Source of the DNA: Methanosarcina barkeri str. Wiesmoor
Lineage (GTDB): Archaea > Halobacteriota > Methanosarcinia > Methanosarcinales > Methanosarcinaceae
Direction: 5' to 3'
Assembly: GCF_000969985.1 (NCBI RefSeq)
Contig: NZ_CP009526.1
Coordinates: forward strand, 620,001-684,000
Length of the DNA: 64,000 nt
Shown here one piece after another: positions 9,515 through 18,389 of the stretch. The notes under the pieces were generated by a model. The model saw nothing but the letters and a program-made list of their open reading frames with translations. It searched no databases and was not told the origin of the DNA. The position numbers and the translations under genes were made by a program. Each line of letters begins with the position of its first letter. The stretch's first letter is position 1.

Positions 9515-10558
9515 ATGGACGTTAAATCAAAAGAGGCATACAAGAAAATGGTGGGGAGAAAATATTTTTTTCTCCTCTCGATTTCGGTAGCAATCTTCTT
9601 CACTTTTATCCTCGACATTATGACAGGACCGGCTTCTTTATCGGTAAGAGAGGTCATTTCAACGATATTCTTTCCTGCCTACAGCGAGCGATCTGTCCAG
9701 GTTATCGTTTGGACCTTCCGCCTGCCAGTCGCCCTCATGGCAGTCGTGACCGGAATAACTTTAGGCCTTGCCGGCGCGAACATGCAAACTATCCTCGATA
9801 ATCCCCTGGCTAGCCCTTATACGCTTGGAATATCCGCAGCCGCCGGGTTTGGTGCCGCGCTGGCTATCGTATTCGGCGTGGGAGTGCTGCCTTTCGCAGA
9901 TACCTTATTCGTGCCGATAAATGCATTCGTGTTCTCGTTAATCAGTTGCATGGCAATATATGGCATTGCCAGGTTCAAGCGAGCGACCTCCGAAACCATT
10001 GTGCTTACAGGCATCGCCGTTTTGTTCCTGTTCGACTCTCTGTTGGCGCTTCTGGAATATACGGCAAACCCAGAGCAGGTCCAGGCTATAGTTTTCTGGC
10101 TCTTCGGCAGCTTGACTAAGACCACCTGGACCACTCTGGGCATCACGGTGGGAATTGTTTTGATGGTCATACCACTGCTAGCCATAGACGTCTGGAAACT
10201 CACCGCTCTCAGGCTGGGTGACGATAAGGCAAAAAGCCTTGGAGTAAATGTTGAAAAGATGAGATTAAAGGGATTGATCCTGATTTCGATTCTTACGTCC
10301 ACGGCAGTGGCATTCGTAGGCACCATCGGGTTCATCGGCCTCGTGGCACCACATATAGCACGGATGCTCGTGGGTGAGGACCACCGGTACTTTTTACCTT
10401 TTTCAGCTTTATCTGGGGCGTTTATACTCTCCACTGCTTCGGTTCTCAGCAAAGCCGTTGTCCCAGGAATCGTATTTCCTATAGGGATACTCACGTCGCT
10501 GATTGGAATACCGTTTTTTGTCTGGCTTCTTCTATCTAAAAAGAGGGGATACTGGTGA
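9515..10558 (+). CDS. FecCD-family ABC transporter permease
   Basis: A permease of about 347 residues and about ten membrane segments, of the FecCD/BtuC family. Diagnostic stretches are FRLPVALMAVVTGITLGLAGANMQ (abridged here as FRLPVALMAV and LGLAGANMQ) and the coupling-loop region GTIGFIGLVAPHIARMLVG. It works as a homodimer with the ATPase encoded by the overlapping next gene and the lipoprotein encoded upstream. The start is uncertain: GTG 9503 or ATG 9515 could both use the GAGGAG at about 9497. The stop codon overlaps the GTG start of the ATPase gene. Confidence 0.92.
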   Translation: MDVKSKEAYKKMVGRKYFFLLSISVAIFFTFILDIMTGPASLSVREVISTIFFPAYSERSVQVIVWTFRLPVALMAVVTGITLGLAGANMQTILDNPLASPYTLGISAAAGFGAALAIVFGVGVLPFADTLFVPINAFVFSLISCMAIYGIARFKRATSETIVLTGIAVLFLFDSLLALLEYTANPEQVQAIVFWLFGSLTKTTWTTLGITVGIVLMVIPLLAIDVWKLTALRLGDDKAKSLGVNVEKMRLKGLILISILTSTAVAFVGTIGFIGLVAPHIARMLVGEDHRYFLPFSALSGAFILSTASVLSKAVVPGIVFPIGILTSLIGIPFFVWLLLSKKRGYW

Positions 10559-11352
10559 AGCTGGAAATCAAAAACCTAACGTTCGGATATAATTCCAATC
10601 TGGTATTAAAAGGCTTGAATATGGTAGCTGAGCCAATGGTAACTGCGATCATAGGCCCTAATGCGGTAGGAAAATCCACCTTGCTAAAATGCATATGCGG
10701 GATACTCAAGACTGAAGGATCGATAAGATTCAATGGAAAAGACCTGAAGGCATATCGAAAGGACGAGGTCATAAAAGCCATTAGCTACCTTCCCCAGGAA
10801 TCCTCTACAAGTACGGTTATGACGGTTTTAGAGGCGACAATGCTGGGAAGGATAAATTCGCTTGGCTGGAGAATCAAGGATGAGGACCTGTCTGCATCGA
10901 TGGATACGCTTGAAAAACTCGGGATCGAAGACCTGGCAATGCGATCAATGAATGAGCTCAGCGGCGGGCAGAAGCAAATGGTATCTATCGCCCAGTCGAT
11001 CATCCGAAAGCCCAAAGTGCTCCTCATGGACGAGCCTACGAACTCACTGGACCTCCAGCGGCAGCTTGAGCTTTTTGACGTGATCCAGAACATTACGGAA
11101 GAGAATGGAATGACAACGATAGTCGCATTACACGACCTCAACCTGGCGGCTCGGTATGCGGGCAATGTCGTATTAATGGATGGAGGTAAAATTGTGTCGG
11201 CGGGGAGTCCGGCTTCCGTGATAACCGAAGCAATGATTCGAAAAGTCTATGGGGTCAACGCGAGGGTAACACTTGACGGTGAGGGTATACCACAAGTCAT
11301 ACCAATTAATTCGACGCGAAAATGCGGAATAAAAAAGGCCATAATGGGGTGA
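10555..11352 (+). CDS. FepC/BtuD-type ABC transporter ATPase
   Basis: A 265-residue ATPase starting with GTG that overlaps the permease stop (GTGA). Walker A is GPNAVGKST (residues 34-42), with Ala where a Gly is usual; the signature is LSGGQKQM, Walker B is VLLMDEPTNSLD, and the switch His lies in VALHDLNLAA. It energises uptake through the FecCD-type permease. The C-terminal region (KVYGVNARVTLDGEGIPQVI) is typical of iron-chelate and cobalamin importers. The next methyltransferase gene begins two bases after its stop. Confidence 0.93.
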   Translation: MKLEIKNLTFGYNSNLVLKGLNMVAEPMVTAIIGPNAVGKSTLLKCICGILKTEGSIRFNGKDLKAYRKDEVIKAISYLPQESSTSTVMTVLEATMLGRINSLGWRIKDEDLSASMDTLEKLGIEDLAMRSMNELSGGQKQMVSIAQSIIRKPKVLLMDEPTNSLDLQRQLELFDVIQNITEENGMTTIVALHDLNLAARYAGNVVLMDGGKIVSAGSPASVITEAMIRKVYGVNARVTLDGEGIPQVIPINSTRKCGIKKAIMG

Positions 11353-11354
11353 TC

Positions 11355-12134
11355 ATGGTGGAATCAGGAAAGCTGAAACTCGACAGGACCAAGGAAGGAG
11401 TAAAGAAATACTGGGATTATGGGAGCAAGTTCTACGATACGGCGCCAGGGAACGGAGGAGTCGAGGAAAGCCAGATGTGGAGTAAGCTATTATCAGGGGC
11501 TATCGGGCCTGGCCCTAAAAATGTCCTGGACGTTGGCAGTGGTACTGGAATAATCGCCATGTACCTGGCAGAGCTGGGCCATAGAGTGACTGCGGTAGAC
11601 TTTAGTGAAGGAATGATGGATGTAGCCCGGAAGAAAGCTCTGGAAAAAGGGGCGAATATTCGGTTCATGGAAATGGATGTTGAGAACCTTAACTTCGAGG
11701 ACGAGACTTTTGATTTCATCACTGCCCGGTATGTACTCTGGACTATGTCTCACCCGGAGAAGGCGGTAAAAGAATGGGTCAGAGTCGTGAAGCCAGGTGG
11801 CAGGATTGTCATTATTGACGGCAAGTGGGTCACAAAGGGGTTACTTCCCTGTATATCTGCATTTAATTACCATATTTATCGATTTATAAAATATGGAAAG
11901 AATCCCTTCACTTATGATTATAAGAAGGACATCAATGTCAGCCTTCCCAATCCGCATGGGGTGGAGAGTAAGCAGGTTGTGGAATATATGTCTAAGGCCG
12001 GTTTAGACGATATCGCTGTTACTGACTTGAAAATAATTAGGGATATACAGCGGAAGAGATTACCATGGTATTTAAAATATGCCAATGATCACCCCATTTT
12101 TATGGTTCATGGTATCGCGGTTAAAAATAGGTAA
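11355..12134 (+). CDS. class I SAM-dependent methyltransferase (importer-linked, copy 3)
   Basis: A 259-residue methyltransferase. The SAM motif is DVGSGTGII, the strand-2 acid lies in VTAVDFSEGM, and the family block is ARYVLWTMSHPEKAVKEW followed by VKPGGRIVIIDG. ATG 11355 is chosen because GGGGTGATC immediately precedes it; a longer frame begins at 11322 but would overlap the ATPase gene. Two bases separate it from the ATPase stop, so it is co-transcribed and probably translationally coupled with the chelate importer. The N-terminal KKYWDYGSKFYD helix is shared with copy 4 (KRWDYSSQRYD). Confidence 0.88.
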   Translation: MVESGKLKLDRTKEGVKKYWDYGSKFYDTAPGNGGVEESQMWSKLLSGAIGPGPKNVLDVGSGTGIIAMYLAELGHRVTAVDFSEGMMDVARKKALEKGANIRFMEMDVENLNFEDETFDFITARYVLWTMSHPEKAVKEWVRVVKPGGRIVIIDGKWVTKGLLPCISAFNYHIYRFIKYGKNPFTYDYKKDINVSLPNPHGVESKQVVEYMSKAGLDDIAVTDLKIIRDIQRKRLPWYLKYANDHPIFMVHGIAVKNR

Positions 12135-12149
12135 GCTTCGAGGTATTGT

Positions 12150-12902
12150 ATGTCAATTAATGAAAACAAGATCAAGGAAGAGATTACGAAACGATGGGAT
12201 TATTCGTCGCAGCGTTACGACACATATCATGGCCACGGGGTAAAGAGTGACGAAGAAGCGGAAGCCTGGAAGGCTCTTTTCAGGCAGGTAATCCCTGGGG
12301 AAAGGCTAAGCGTTCTTGATATCGGCTGCGGTACTGGAGAAATGAGCAAGATGCTGGCGGATCTGGGGCATAAGGTGACGGGTATCGACCTGTCCGAGAA
12401 AATGCTCTCGGTGGCGAAGTCTAAGTCTCCTAGCAGTATCAAATTTAGGATCGGCGACGCAGAGAATCCCCCGTTCGATGAAGGAAAGTTCGATGCCGTC
12501 GTGACTCGTCATGTGCTATGGACGCTACCGAATCCTGAAAAAGCCCTTAAAAGCTGGCGAAATGTACTGAAGCCAGGGGGAAAAGTAGTCATAATAGACG
12601 GCGTCTGGGATGACGGCCGTCTAGAGACACACCTGAAAAGGAAGATCGGTGAGACTATGATACATATAGTCGAAAGAAACGATATCTCCAAAGACGGTTA
12701 TACTGCGGAAGTGAATGCTATACTGCCCAACGCGAAAGGGGTGTCCCTGGATAAGGCTCGGGAATATATGGAAAAAGCCGGGTTTAAAGACGTGCGATCA
12801 ATAGTACTGGATGATCTGATGCGAATCCAGAAAAAACACATGCCACTCAGATATAAAATTGCCTATAAGTATGAGTATTATGTGATCTATGGCCTGAAAT
12901 GA
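12150..12902 (+). CDS. class I SAM-dependent methyltransferase (importer-linked, copy 4)
   Basis: A 250-residue methyltransferase closely similar to copy 3. The SAM motif is DIGCGTGEM, the strand-2 acid is in VTGIDLSEKM, and the family block is TRHVLWTLPNPEKALKSW followed by LKPGGKVVIIDG. GAGGT lies seven bases before ATG 12150. It is 15 bp downstream of copy 3 and ends the plus-strand operon before a bidirectional hairpin. Two tandem methyltransferases may act on successive positions of one substrate or as a heterodimer; both ideas are inference. Confidence 0.88.
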   Translation: MSINENKIKEEITKRWDYSSQRYDTYHGHGVKSDEEAEAWKALFRQVIPGERLSVLDIGCGTGEMSKMLADLGHKVTGIDLSEKMLSVAKSKSPSSIKFRIGDAENPPFDEGKFDAVVTRHVLWTLPNPEKALKSWRNVLKPGGKVVIIDGVWDDGRLETHLKRKIGETMIHIVERNDISKDGYTAEVNAILPNAKGVSLDKAREYMEKAGFKDVRSIVLDDLMRIQKKHMPLRYKIAYKYEYYVIYGLK

Positions 12903-12921
12903 TATCAGGACAATAAAGTTT

Positions 12922-12967
12922 CGCTGACGCGAATATATCCCGTTGCTTACAGCGGTATGCGTCAGCG
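12922..12967. terminator. bidirectional hairpin between convergent operons
   Basis: CGCTGACGC (12922-12930) and GCGTCAGCG (12959-12967) are perfectly complementary. They sit between the convergent ends of the methyltransferase operon and ftsY, with T-rich sequence on the plus-strand exit side. A transcription terminator for both directions is likely. Confidence 0.6.
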
Positions 12968-13022
12968 TAACTTTGATTTTGGAAACAACTTTTATTTTGG
13001 AAAGTTGGTACAGTCAATAGCT

Positions 13023-14315
13023 TCACATTGAAGTAATTTCCTGGTTAAAAAGCTGGTCTATAAACCATTCGGGATCGAACTTTTTTAGATCTTCGTAGCC
13101 CTGTCCTATCCCGAAAAAGAGAATAGGTTTGCCTGTGATATAGGCGATGGATATTGCAGCTCCTCCTTTGGCATCTGCGTCGATTTTTGTCAGAATGGAC
13201 CCATCAATTGGTACAGCCTCATTAAACTGCGCAGCCCTTTCAACGGCATCATTTCCTGCAACAGCTTCATCTACAAAAATTATAAGGTCAGGAGTACTTA
13301 CTCTGCAGATCTTTTCCATCTGTGACATCAAGTTAAGATTGGTATGCATTCGGCCTGCGGTATCGGAAAGAACAAAATCGATTTTATGGCCTTTTGCATA
13401 CTGTACGGCATCGTAAATAACTGCAGCAGGATCGGCACCAGGCTGATGTTTTATCATCTTTACTCCAAGCCTGTCGGCATGGATTCCAAGCTGGTCAATG
13501 GCACCTGCCCTGAAAGTATCTCCTGCAGCAAGGACTACTGAATAATCCGATTTGAGCAGCCTGTGAGTTATTTTTGCAATAGATGTTGTTTTTCCTGTAC
13601 CGTTAATTCCGACAAAGACAATGTGGACCGGTTTTTCTCTGTCTCTTACATACTCGTCGAAGTCGAAAGTATTCGCAGACACTACTTCAAGGATGGCTTT
13701 TTTCAGGGCTTCCTCTACAATTTCTCCGGTATTGCTGCCAATGCGTTTTGTTGTGCCTGTGAGTTGTGTTTTCACTGATTCCACAATTGCCTCGGAAACC
13801 GAGAGGGCAAGGTCACTTTCAAGAAGCCCCATTTCAAGTTCCCAGAGAGGCTCGTCGAGGTCTTTACTATCCAGATAGACTTCCCTATTAAGGACCAGGG
13901 CTTTTGCTTTCTTTGTAAATCCTATCTTCGAGAATTTTTTGAAAAAGGACTTCTTTTCTTCAGGTACGTTTTCAGGTACATTTTCTTCTTCAGGTTCGCT
14001 CTCGACCGCTTTTTTTCTGTTTTTCAGTTTTTTCCTGTACTCGGCCTTTTTTCTGTCTTCTATCCCGGCAGTTGCAGGAGCAGCCGTTACAGGTTCGGCT
14101 TCGTAACTTTCCTCTTCTGTCAGCGTTTCAAGAGCTTCTTCCTCCGGAATGGGCTCAATGTCCTCTTCAAAGCCTTCTTTGGCCTCAGGCACAGGCTCAA
14201 CCACAGGTTCGATATCTACTGCTTTATCGTCAATAGTTCTGCTGAGCGACTTTTTAAAATTCCCTAGTTTCTCTTTGAATTTGTTGAACACAGGATCCCA
14301 TCCCAAAAAAGCCAA
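13023..14315 (-). CDS. ftsY: signal recognition particle receptor FtsY
   Basis: A 430-residue SRP receptor GTPase. The N-terminal 110 residues are highly charged and Glu-rich (the A domain), followed by an N domain and the GTPase G domain. The GTPase elements visible are GINGTGKTTSIAK (P-loop), GDTFRAGAIDQL (G2/insertion box region), DTAGRMHTN (G3) and TKIDADAKGG (G4). It docks SRP-bound ribosomes at the membrane through reciprocal GTPase activation with Ffh/SRP54. It is the last gene of a conserved archaeal minus-strand cluster after prefoldin alpha, L18a, eIF6 and ribosomal proteins, an arrangement known from other euryarchaea. Confidence 0.97.
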   Translation of the reverse strand: MAFLGWDPVFNKFKEKLGNFKKSLSRTIDDKAVDIEPVVEPVPEAKEGFEEDIEPIPEEEALETLTEEESYEAEPVTAAPATAGIEDRKKAEYRKKLKNRKKAVESEPEEENVPENVPEEKKSFFKKFSKIGFTKKAKALVLNREVYLDSKDLDEPLWELEMGLLESDLALSVSEAIVESVKTQLTGTTKRIGSNTGEIVEEALKKAILEVVSANTFDFDEYVRDREKPVHIVFVGINGTGKTTSIAKITHRLLKSDYSVVLAAGDTFRAGAIDQLGIHADRLGVKMIKHQPGADPAAVIYDAVQYAKGHKIDFVLSDTAGRMHTNLNLMSQMEKICRVSTPDLIIFVDEAVAGNDAVERAAQFNEAVPIDGSILTKIDADAKGGAAISIAYITGKPILFFGIGQGYEDLKKFDPEWFIDQLFNQEITSM

Positions 14316-14402
14316 TAAAAAAATAGTAGTTAAGTCAAAATAAAAAGTTCTTTCTCAAATGCAGGCTTTGAGTTCGATTCTTTTGTTTCTAAACCAGGTT
14401 TT

Positions 14403-14837
14403 TTAGGCCTGGCTGGGTTGTTGAAGCTTTTCAGCTTCAACTTCCAGGGCCTGCATACCCTGTATATATTTAGTCAGTGAAGCACTCATCTGTTCGAGAA
14501 TTTTCGTAAGCTGTTCTTTGCGGCGCTTCAGGGTTTCAACGGCTTCATCAGCGGTCTCTTCCGCACTAAAGCCTGCTCCAAGGTCCACAATAACCTTATC
14601 TGCATTTTTTATTTCGGCGTAAACGAATGAGCCAAATCCAACTGGTACCATCGTTTCGGCAGTCTTGCCTTCCGCTGAAACGGTTTTAAGCTCGTTGATG
14701 GTTACAGTTGCCTGGTCGCAGCTTGTAATCGAAGCCTGGACCATGTTCATCTGCTGCTTTAAGCCTTCGGCCTGCCTCTGGAACTCCTGATGCCTGGCTG
14801 CCAGATTTCTGATATCTTCTTCACTGACTTCTACCAT
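14403..14837 (-). CDS. pfdA: prefoldin subunit alpha
   Basis: A 144-residue prefoldin alpha subunit. Two long coiled-coil helices flank a central beta-hairpin region (GKTAETMVPVGFGSFVYAEI), the classic prefoldin-alpha layout. The protein assembles as alpha2-beta4 jellyfish-like hexamers that hand unfolded proteins to the thermosome. ATG 14837 is preferred, with GAGGAG eight bases upstream; a GTG at 14846 overlaps the L18a stop and would add three residues. Encoded directly after L18a, upstream of ftsY. Confidence 0.95.
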   Translation of the reverse strand: MVEVSEEDIRNLAARHQEFQRQAEGLKQQMNMVQASITSCDQATVTINELKTVSAEGKTAETMVPVGFGSFVYAEIKNADKVIVDLGAGFSAEETADEAVETLKRRKEQLTKILEQMSASLTKYIQGMQALEVEAEKLQQPSQA

Positions 14838-14842
14838 ATCCT

Positions 14843-15019
14843 TCACTCCTCAGCAATGCTTTCGATCTGGATCTGGCTTCTTTTAATTCCATGTTTGCTT
14901 CCGAAGACAGAATAGACCTTATCAGTCGCGTTCTTTTCATTCTGACTTTCGACTTGCTTTGTGAATTTTTCCCAGGAATTTCCTGCTTTAAATTTGCCTT
15001 TAACAATATAATTCTTCAT
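14843..15019 (-). CDS. rpl18a: ribosomal protein L18a (LX)
   Basis: A 58-residue archaeal large-subunit protein L18Ae/LX. The start [11 protein letters not shown], the [10 protein letters not shown] segment and the [17 protein letters not shown] segment match the single-domain archaeal form, roughly one repeat of the two-domain eukaryotic eL20. ATG 15019 is chosen; GTG 15031 would add four residues. The stop overlaps the region just before the prefoldin start, consistent with coupled expression in the eIF6-L18a-prefoldin-ftsY group. Confidence 0.93.
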   Translation of the reverse strand: MKNYIVKGKFKAGNSWEKFTKQVESQNEKNATDKVYSVFGSKHGIKRSQIQIESIAEE

Positions 15020-15068
15020 CTTGGTCACCACTCTTGCTGTAATTTTTTACGAAACAGGTGGATTGATA

Positions 15069-15728
15069 TTACTCTAAGAACCCGAGAGCTTCCTCTATTC
15101 TCCCAAGTTCGGGGCCTGTAGTATCTGAACCTGCCAGATAGTTCTTTGAGTTCGCAAGCAGGCCTGAGCCAAGCATTTGAGTCCCAAAGTTCGTAGTCCC
15201 TATATTTACCGGAAGCTCGAAGAGCTTTTCCAGAGTTTCTATTTCAGAAGCCGTCACTTTCGGGTGCACCAGAAGTCCTTTGTTGGTGACAACTCCAGCC
15301 ATTCCTACATTCTTTATTCCGGCAATTGTTCCCCTGTAAACTTCTACTTTGAGGGTACTGGCAATTACTTCGATAGCCTTGTCTGACAGTTCAGGGTGGA
15401 CAAGAGCTGCGGAATCGTTTGCAAGTACGATGTTTCCAACTGCATTCAGTTTGCCCGGGAGGATCTCAGCCTCAACTCCGGTCAGTTCTTTCATCTCCCC
15501 GGCATCGGTCCCATATGAATAAAGGAAACCGTTTGAGTTTCCTCTGGAAAGGGCTCCGATAACGACACTTCCGTTTACAAGAGTCTCAACGATTCTTGCA
15601 TCCAGGGAATCCTCAAGTATGGCACAGGTTTCGGGCTTTGTTCCTGTAGGAACAAGAACAACATCTTCTGTGCAGGTTGCAAAGACCCCGATCATTGGGG
15701 TATCGTAGATATCCACTGTTCGAATCAT
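15069..15728 (-). CDS. eif6: translation initiation factor 6 (aIF6)
   Basis: A 219-residue aIF6, which binds the 50S subunit and prevents premature joining with 30S. The five-fold pseudosymmetric repeat structure is evident in repeated segments such as [20 protein letters not shown] and [16 protein letters not shown]. Length agrees with the family (about 220). It lies between L31e and L18a in the conserved translation cluster. Confidence 0.96.
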
Positions 15729-15760
15729 ATTCTTTGAAGCTTCGTGTCTTCTGGTAGATT

Positions 15761-16030
15761 TTACTGGGCGAGTTCTGCCTGTACCTCGCCATCTGCGAAT
15801 TTTACAGCTCTGACCCGGACGGAGAGAGGGGGCTTTTTACAGCCTTTTTCCCAGAGGCACTCATTAATTGATTTGTCCAGTTTGACCTGCACGGAATCAA
15901 CCTTCATGTGCCTTACAAGAAAACCTCTTACTTCAGTAACTGCTCTGTTTGCTCTTTTCCATGCAGGTACGTTCTTTACTTTCCTGAGAGGAATAGTATA
16001 TATCTGTTCTTTTACCATGTCGTCAGCCAT
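15761..16030 (-). CDS. rpl31e: ribosomal protein L31e
   Basis: An 89-residue eL31 homologue located near the peptide exit tunnel. It has [20 protein letters not shown] at the N-terminus and the conserved [12 protein letters not shown] near the end. ATG 16030 is preferred because AAGGTGG is six bases upstream; GTG 16039 would extend by three residues. It follows L39e and precedes eIF6. Confidence 0.95.
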
Positions 16031-16048
16031 TTTTTCCACCTTCCTCGC

Positions 16049-16234
<186 letters not shown>

Positions 16235-16486
16235 TTAATTTCGTTAATTTCTGGTTATATCCGATAATTAGCTGATTGTGATTTTAACCCTTGCATAATC
16301 AAGGTTTTTTCCTGCCAGTTAAAAGGCAGTTTTTTAAACCATATCCCGGTAAATTCTATGAAAACCATGTCCGGTAAATTCTATGAGGGTTTTGGTTAAT
16401 CTGCAGCAGTATAAGGGTTGAATATAACTCGATTATTGTATAAATCTTTATTCCAGAATTTTTCCCTTTCCGGAAGACTTCCGATT

Positions 16487-17104
16487 TTAAGGCATGCTTT
16501 CTTCAGGGCAGTTTTTCCTGGAAAGTACATGGGACTGAATATGGGAAGGAAATAGTTCCTTTATTTTTTCCTCACCGTCTCTCTGCCTGATTAACTCCCT
16601 GAGCTCGGCTTCGTAATCAGCTTTCTGAGTATTCTCACTCGGCCCTTCTTCAATTCTTAGATAACGCTCTACAAGAATACTCACGGTTTTTTTGCCATAC
16701 CCCTTCAAAGGGCAGATATACTGAACGCCCAATCGGTCTTCAATACTTCGTACCTGTGAAATTGAAAGTACAGGAACTCTATCATCCCTTCTGGTTCCAT
16801 CAGCAATGAGTTTAACTTCCGGATCCGAGGCAAGAGTTTCTACGGCTTTTTCGTGAATATAATTTATAGCACTTTTCGGGAAACCGTTCTTCATTATTTC
16901 TTCGTAAGCCTTTTCAAGGATTTCCCACTCCAGAGAAAGAACCCTGTGCGGAAACCCTAACTTTTTTGCAGTTTTTGCTGCCAGCTCACCATTGGGGAGC
17001 AGGCCAAAGCTGCAGGTTACGAGTTCTATTTCAAAAAACGGTTCCATCAAAAGGGCAGAGAGCGAGCTGTCCTTGCCTCCGCTAAACAGGACCGAAATTC
17101 TCAT
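16487..17104 (-). CDS. PP-loop superfamily ATPase (ATP pyrophosphatase)
   Basis: A 205-residue protein with the PP-loop SGGKDSS at residues 8-14, which binds ATP for adenylation of a substrate. The rest follows the HUP-fold of the asparagine-synthase/diphthine-ligase/ThiI-type superfamily (LIADGTRRDDRVP is the conserved region after the fold core). The exact substrate is not assigned; in archaea it is often found in this translation gene neighbourhood, so an RNA or translation-factor modification is plausible. It is 5 bp downstream of the PDCD5 gene and in the same direction. Confidence 0.85.
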   Translation of the reverse strand: MRISVLFSGGKDSSLSALLMEPFFEIELVTCSFGLLPNGELAAKTAKKLGFPHRVLSLEWEILEKAYEEIMKNGFPKSAINYIHEKAVETLASDPEVKLIADGTRRDDRVPVLSISQVRSIEDRLGVQYICPLKGYGKKTVSILVERYLRIEEGPSENTQKADYEAELRELIRQRDGEEKIKELFPSHIQSHVLSRKNCPEESMP

Positions 17105-17109
17105 TGTTT

Positions 17110-17478
17110 TTAAACTCTGGTTATAGACGTCTTACGCTTTTTTGGCTGCATCTTCATGAGAAGTGTTTTAAGCTGTTCGTCACTGATTTGAGACGGGAGC
17201 CTTCCACTCTGAGCAAGCGAGATCAGCTGCATTTCGAGCTGTTCCCCAATAGCCGGTCTTGACATCTTTAAGGTTGTAAGGCGCTCTCTGGCTTCAGGAG
17301 TCAGGATTTGCCTCAGGATGGCCTGCTTTTGAGCCTCCATCTCAGCTTTTGCCTGTTCCTGCTGGTAAGCTGCCTGGATGTCAGACTGTTGGTTCTGTGC
17401 CTGCTGTCTCTGAATTTCTGCAAGCCGTCTCTTTCGGATTTCGTTGAGTTCGTCATCCATTGTAGACATGGCAATCAT
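17110..17478 (-). CDS. DNA-binding protein, PDCD5/TFAR19 family
   Basis: A 122-residue protein with a long charged N-terminal helix rich in Gln and Ala ([15 protein letters not shown]), followed by the compact triple-helix PDCD5 core ([21 protein letters not shown]). The family binds DNA in vitro and may also be linked to the ribosome/chaperonin. Starts at ATG 17478, 17469 or 17460 are all possible; the shortest matches the usual family start MDDELNEIR. Between S19e and a PP-loop ATPase gene, the common archaeal order. Confidence 0.92.
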   Translation of the reverse strand: MIAMSTMDDELNEIRKRRLAEIQRQQAQNQQSDIQAAYQQEQAKAEMEAQKQAILRQILTPEARERLTTLKMSRPAIGEQLEMQLISLAQSGRLPSQISDEQLKTLLMKMQPKKRKTSITRV

Positions 17479-17598
17479 CTAAAAAAACCGGTTTTCCGGA
17501 GCAATCTGGATTAAGATTAATAATATCTGAATTGAGATTAATGATATTTGAAAGGGAATCCTATGAATTTTTCAGGTCCCCTTCGGATGGAATTTTTC

Positions 17599-18048
17599 TC
17601 AGTATTTTGCAAGTTCAGGGATCTTCTCAAGAAGTTCCTGCTTGAGCTCATTGGCTGCATTATCAAGCATAGAACGTCCTTTTGCAGATACCGTTCTTCC
17701 GTCCTTTACTTTTTGCAGGTAACCTGCAGCTTCAAGCTGCTGTACTGCCTTCCTGGCAATCGAACCGCTGCCTTTTGCTTTGTGGTATGGCTGTGATCCG
17801 TTGTCCTTCTTTCCACCGTATATTGATCTGAGCCTTTCAATTCCTACAGGCCCGTCTGTATAGATTTTTCTCAGGATCGCTGCGGTTCTGATATACCACC
17901 AGTCATCGTTGTTCGGAGGGAGTTCCTTGTGAACCCCGGTCTTTACGTTCTTTGCCCACTCAGGGGGAACGACGTTTTCATTTTCTTTAAGTATGCCTGC
18001 AACCTTCTCGATGAGTTCCATTGCAGGGACATCAAACACTGTTGTCAT
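17599..18048 (-). CDS. rps19e: ribosomal protein S19e
   Basis: A 149-residue eS19 homologue of the small subunit. It shows the diagnostic segments [15 protein letters not shown] and [18 protein letters not shown], and the helix [19 protein letters not shown] 18048 is preferred, four bases after AAGGTGGC; GTG 18057 would add three residues. It is the first gene of the minus-strand translation cluster. Confidence 0.96.
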   Translation of the reverse strand: MTTVFDVPAMELIEKVAGILKENENVVPPEWAKNVKTGVHKELPPNNDDWWYIRTAAILRKIYTDGPVGIERLRSIYGGKKDNGSQPYHKAKGSGSIARKAVQQLEAAGYLQKVKDGRTVSAKGRSMLDNAANELKQELLEKIPELAKY

Positions 18049-18389
18049 GCATGCCACCTTTTCTAAATTAGGTTGTCTTTGCAGATCCTGAGAGATAGTG
18101 CCGATTCTACTCCCCTGGCTGCTAGAAATCTACTTTTTCCCGAAACGAGGTAACTCATTCTCTTTCGAGAGGTCCTTTCCAATCTTTATAGCTGGATTTA
18201 TGGACTCTTATGGTTTGGGCTTTCAGGCCCGATAAGCCGGTAAATATGATTTTTAGTTTTAACTGGAAGGAGGTTGATATATTTATCAATTACTGTGTTC
18301 AGGCATTCATATACAATCGATCAGATGATATATAGTATGAAAAGCTTCAAACTGAAAAACGATCTAATTGTATTGAGTTAACTTTTGTC

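Noticed and set aside
335-12902. Nicotianamine-synthase-like (opine metallophore) enzymes
   Set aside because: The four enzymes are ordinary class I methyltransferases with GxGxG motifs; no opine dehydrogenase or nicotianamine synthase features are seen.
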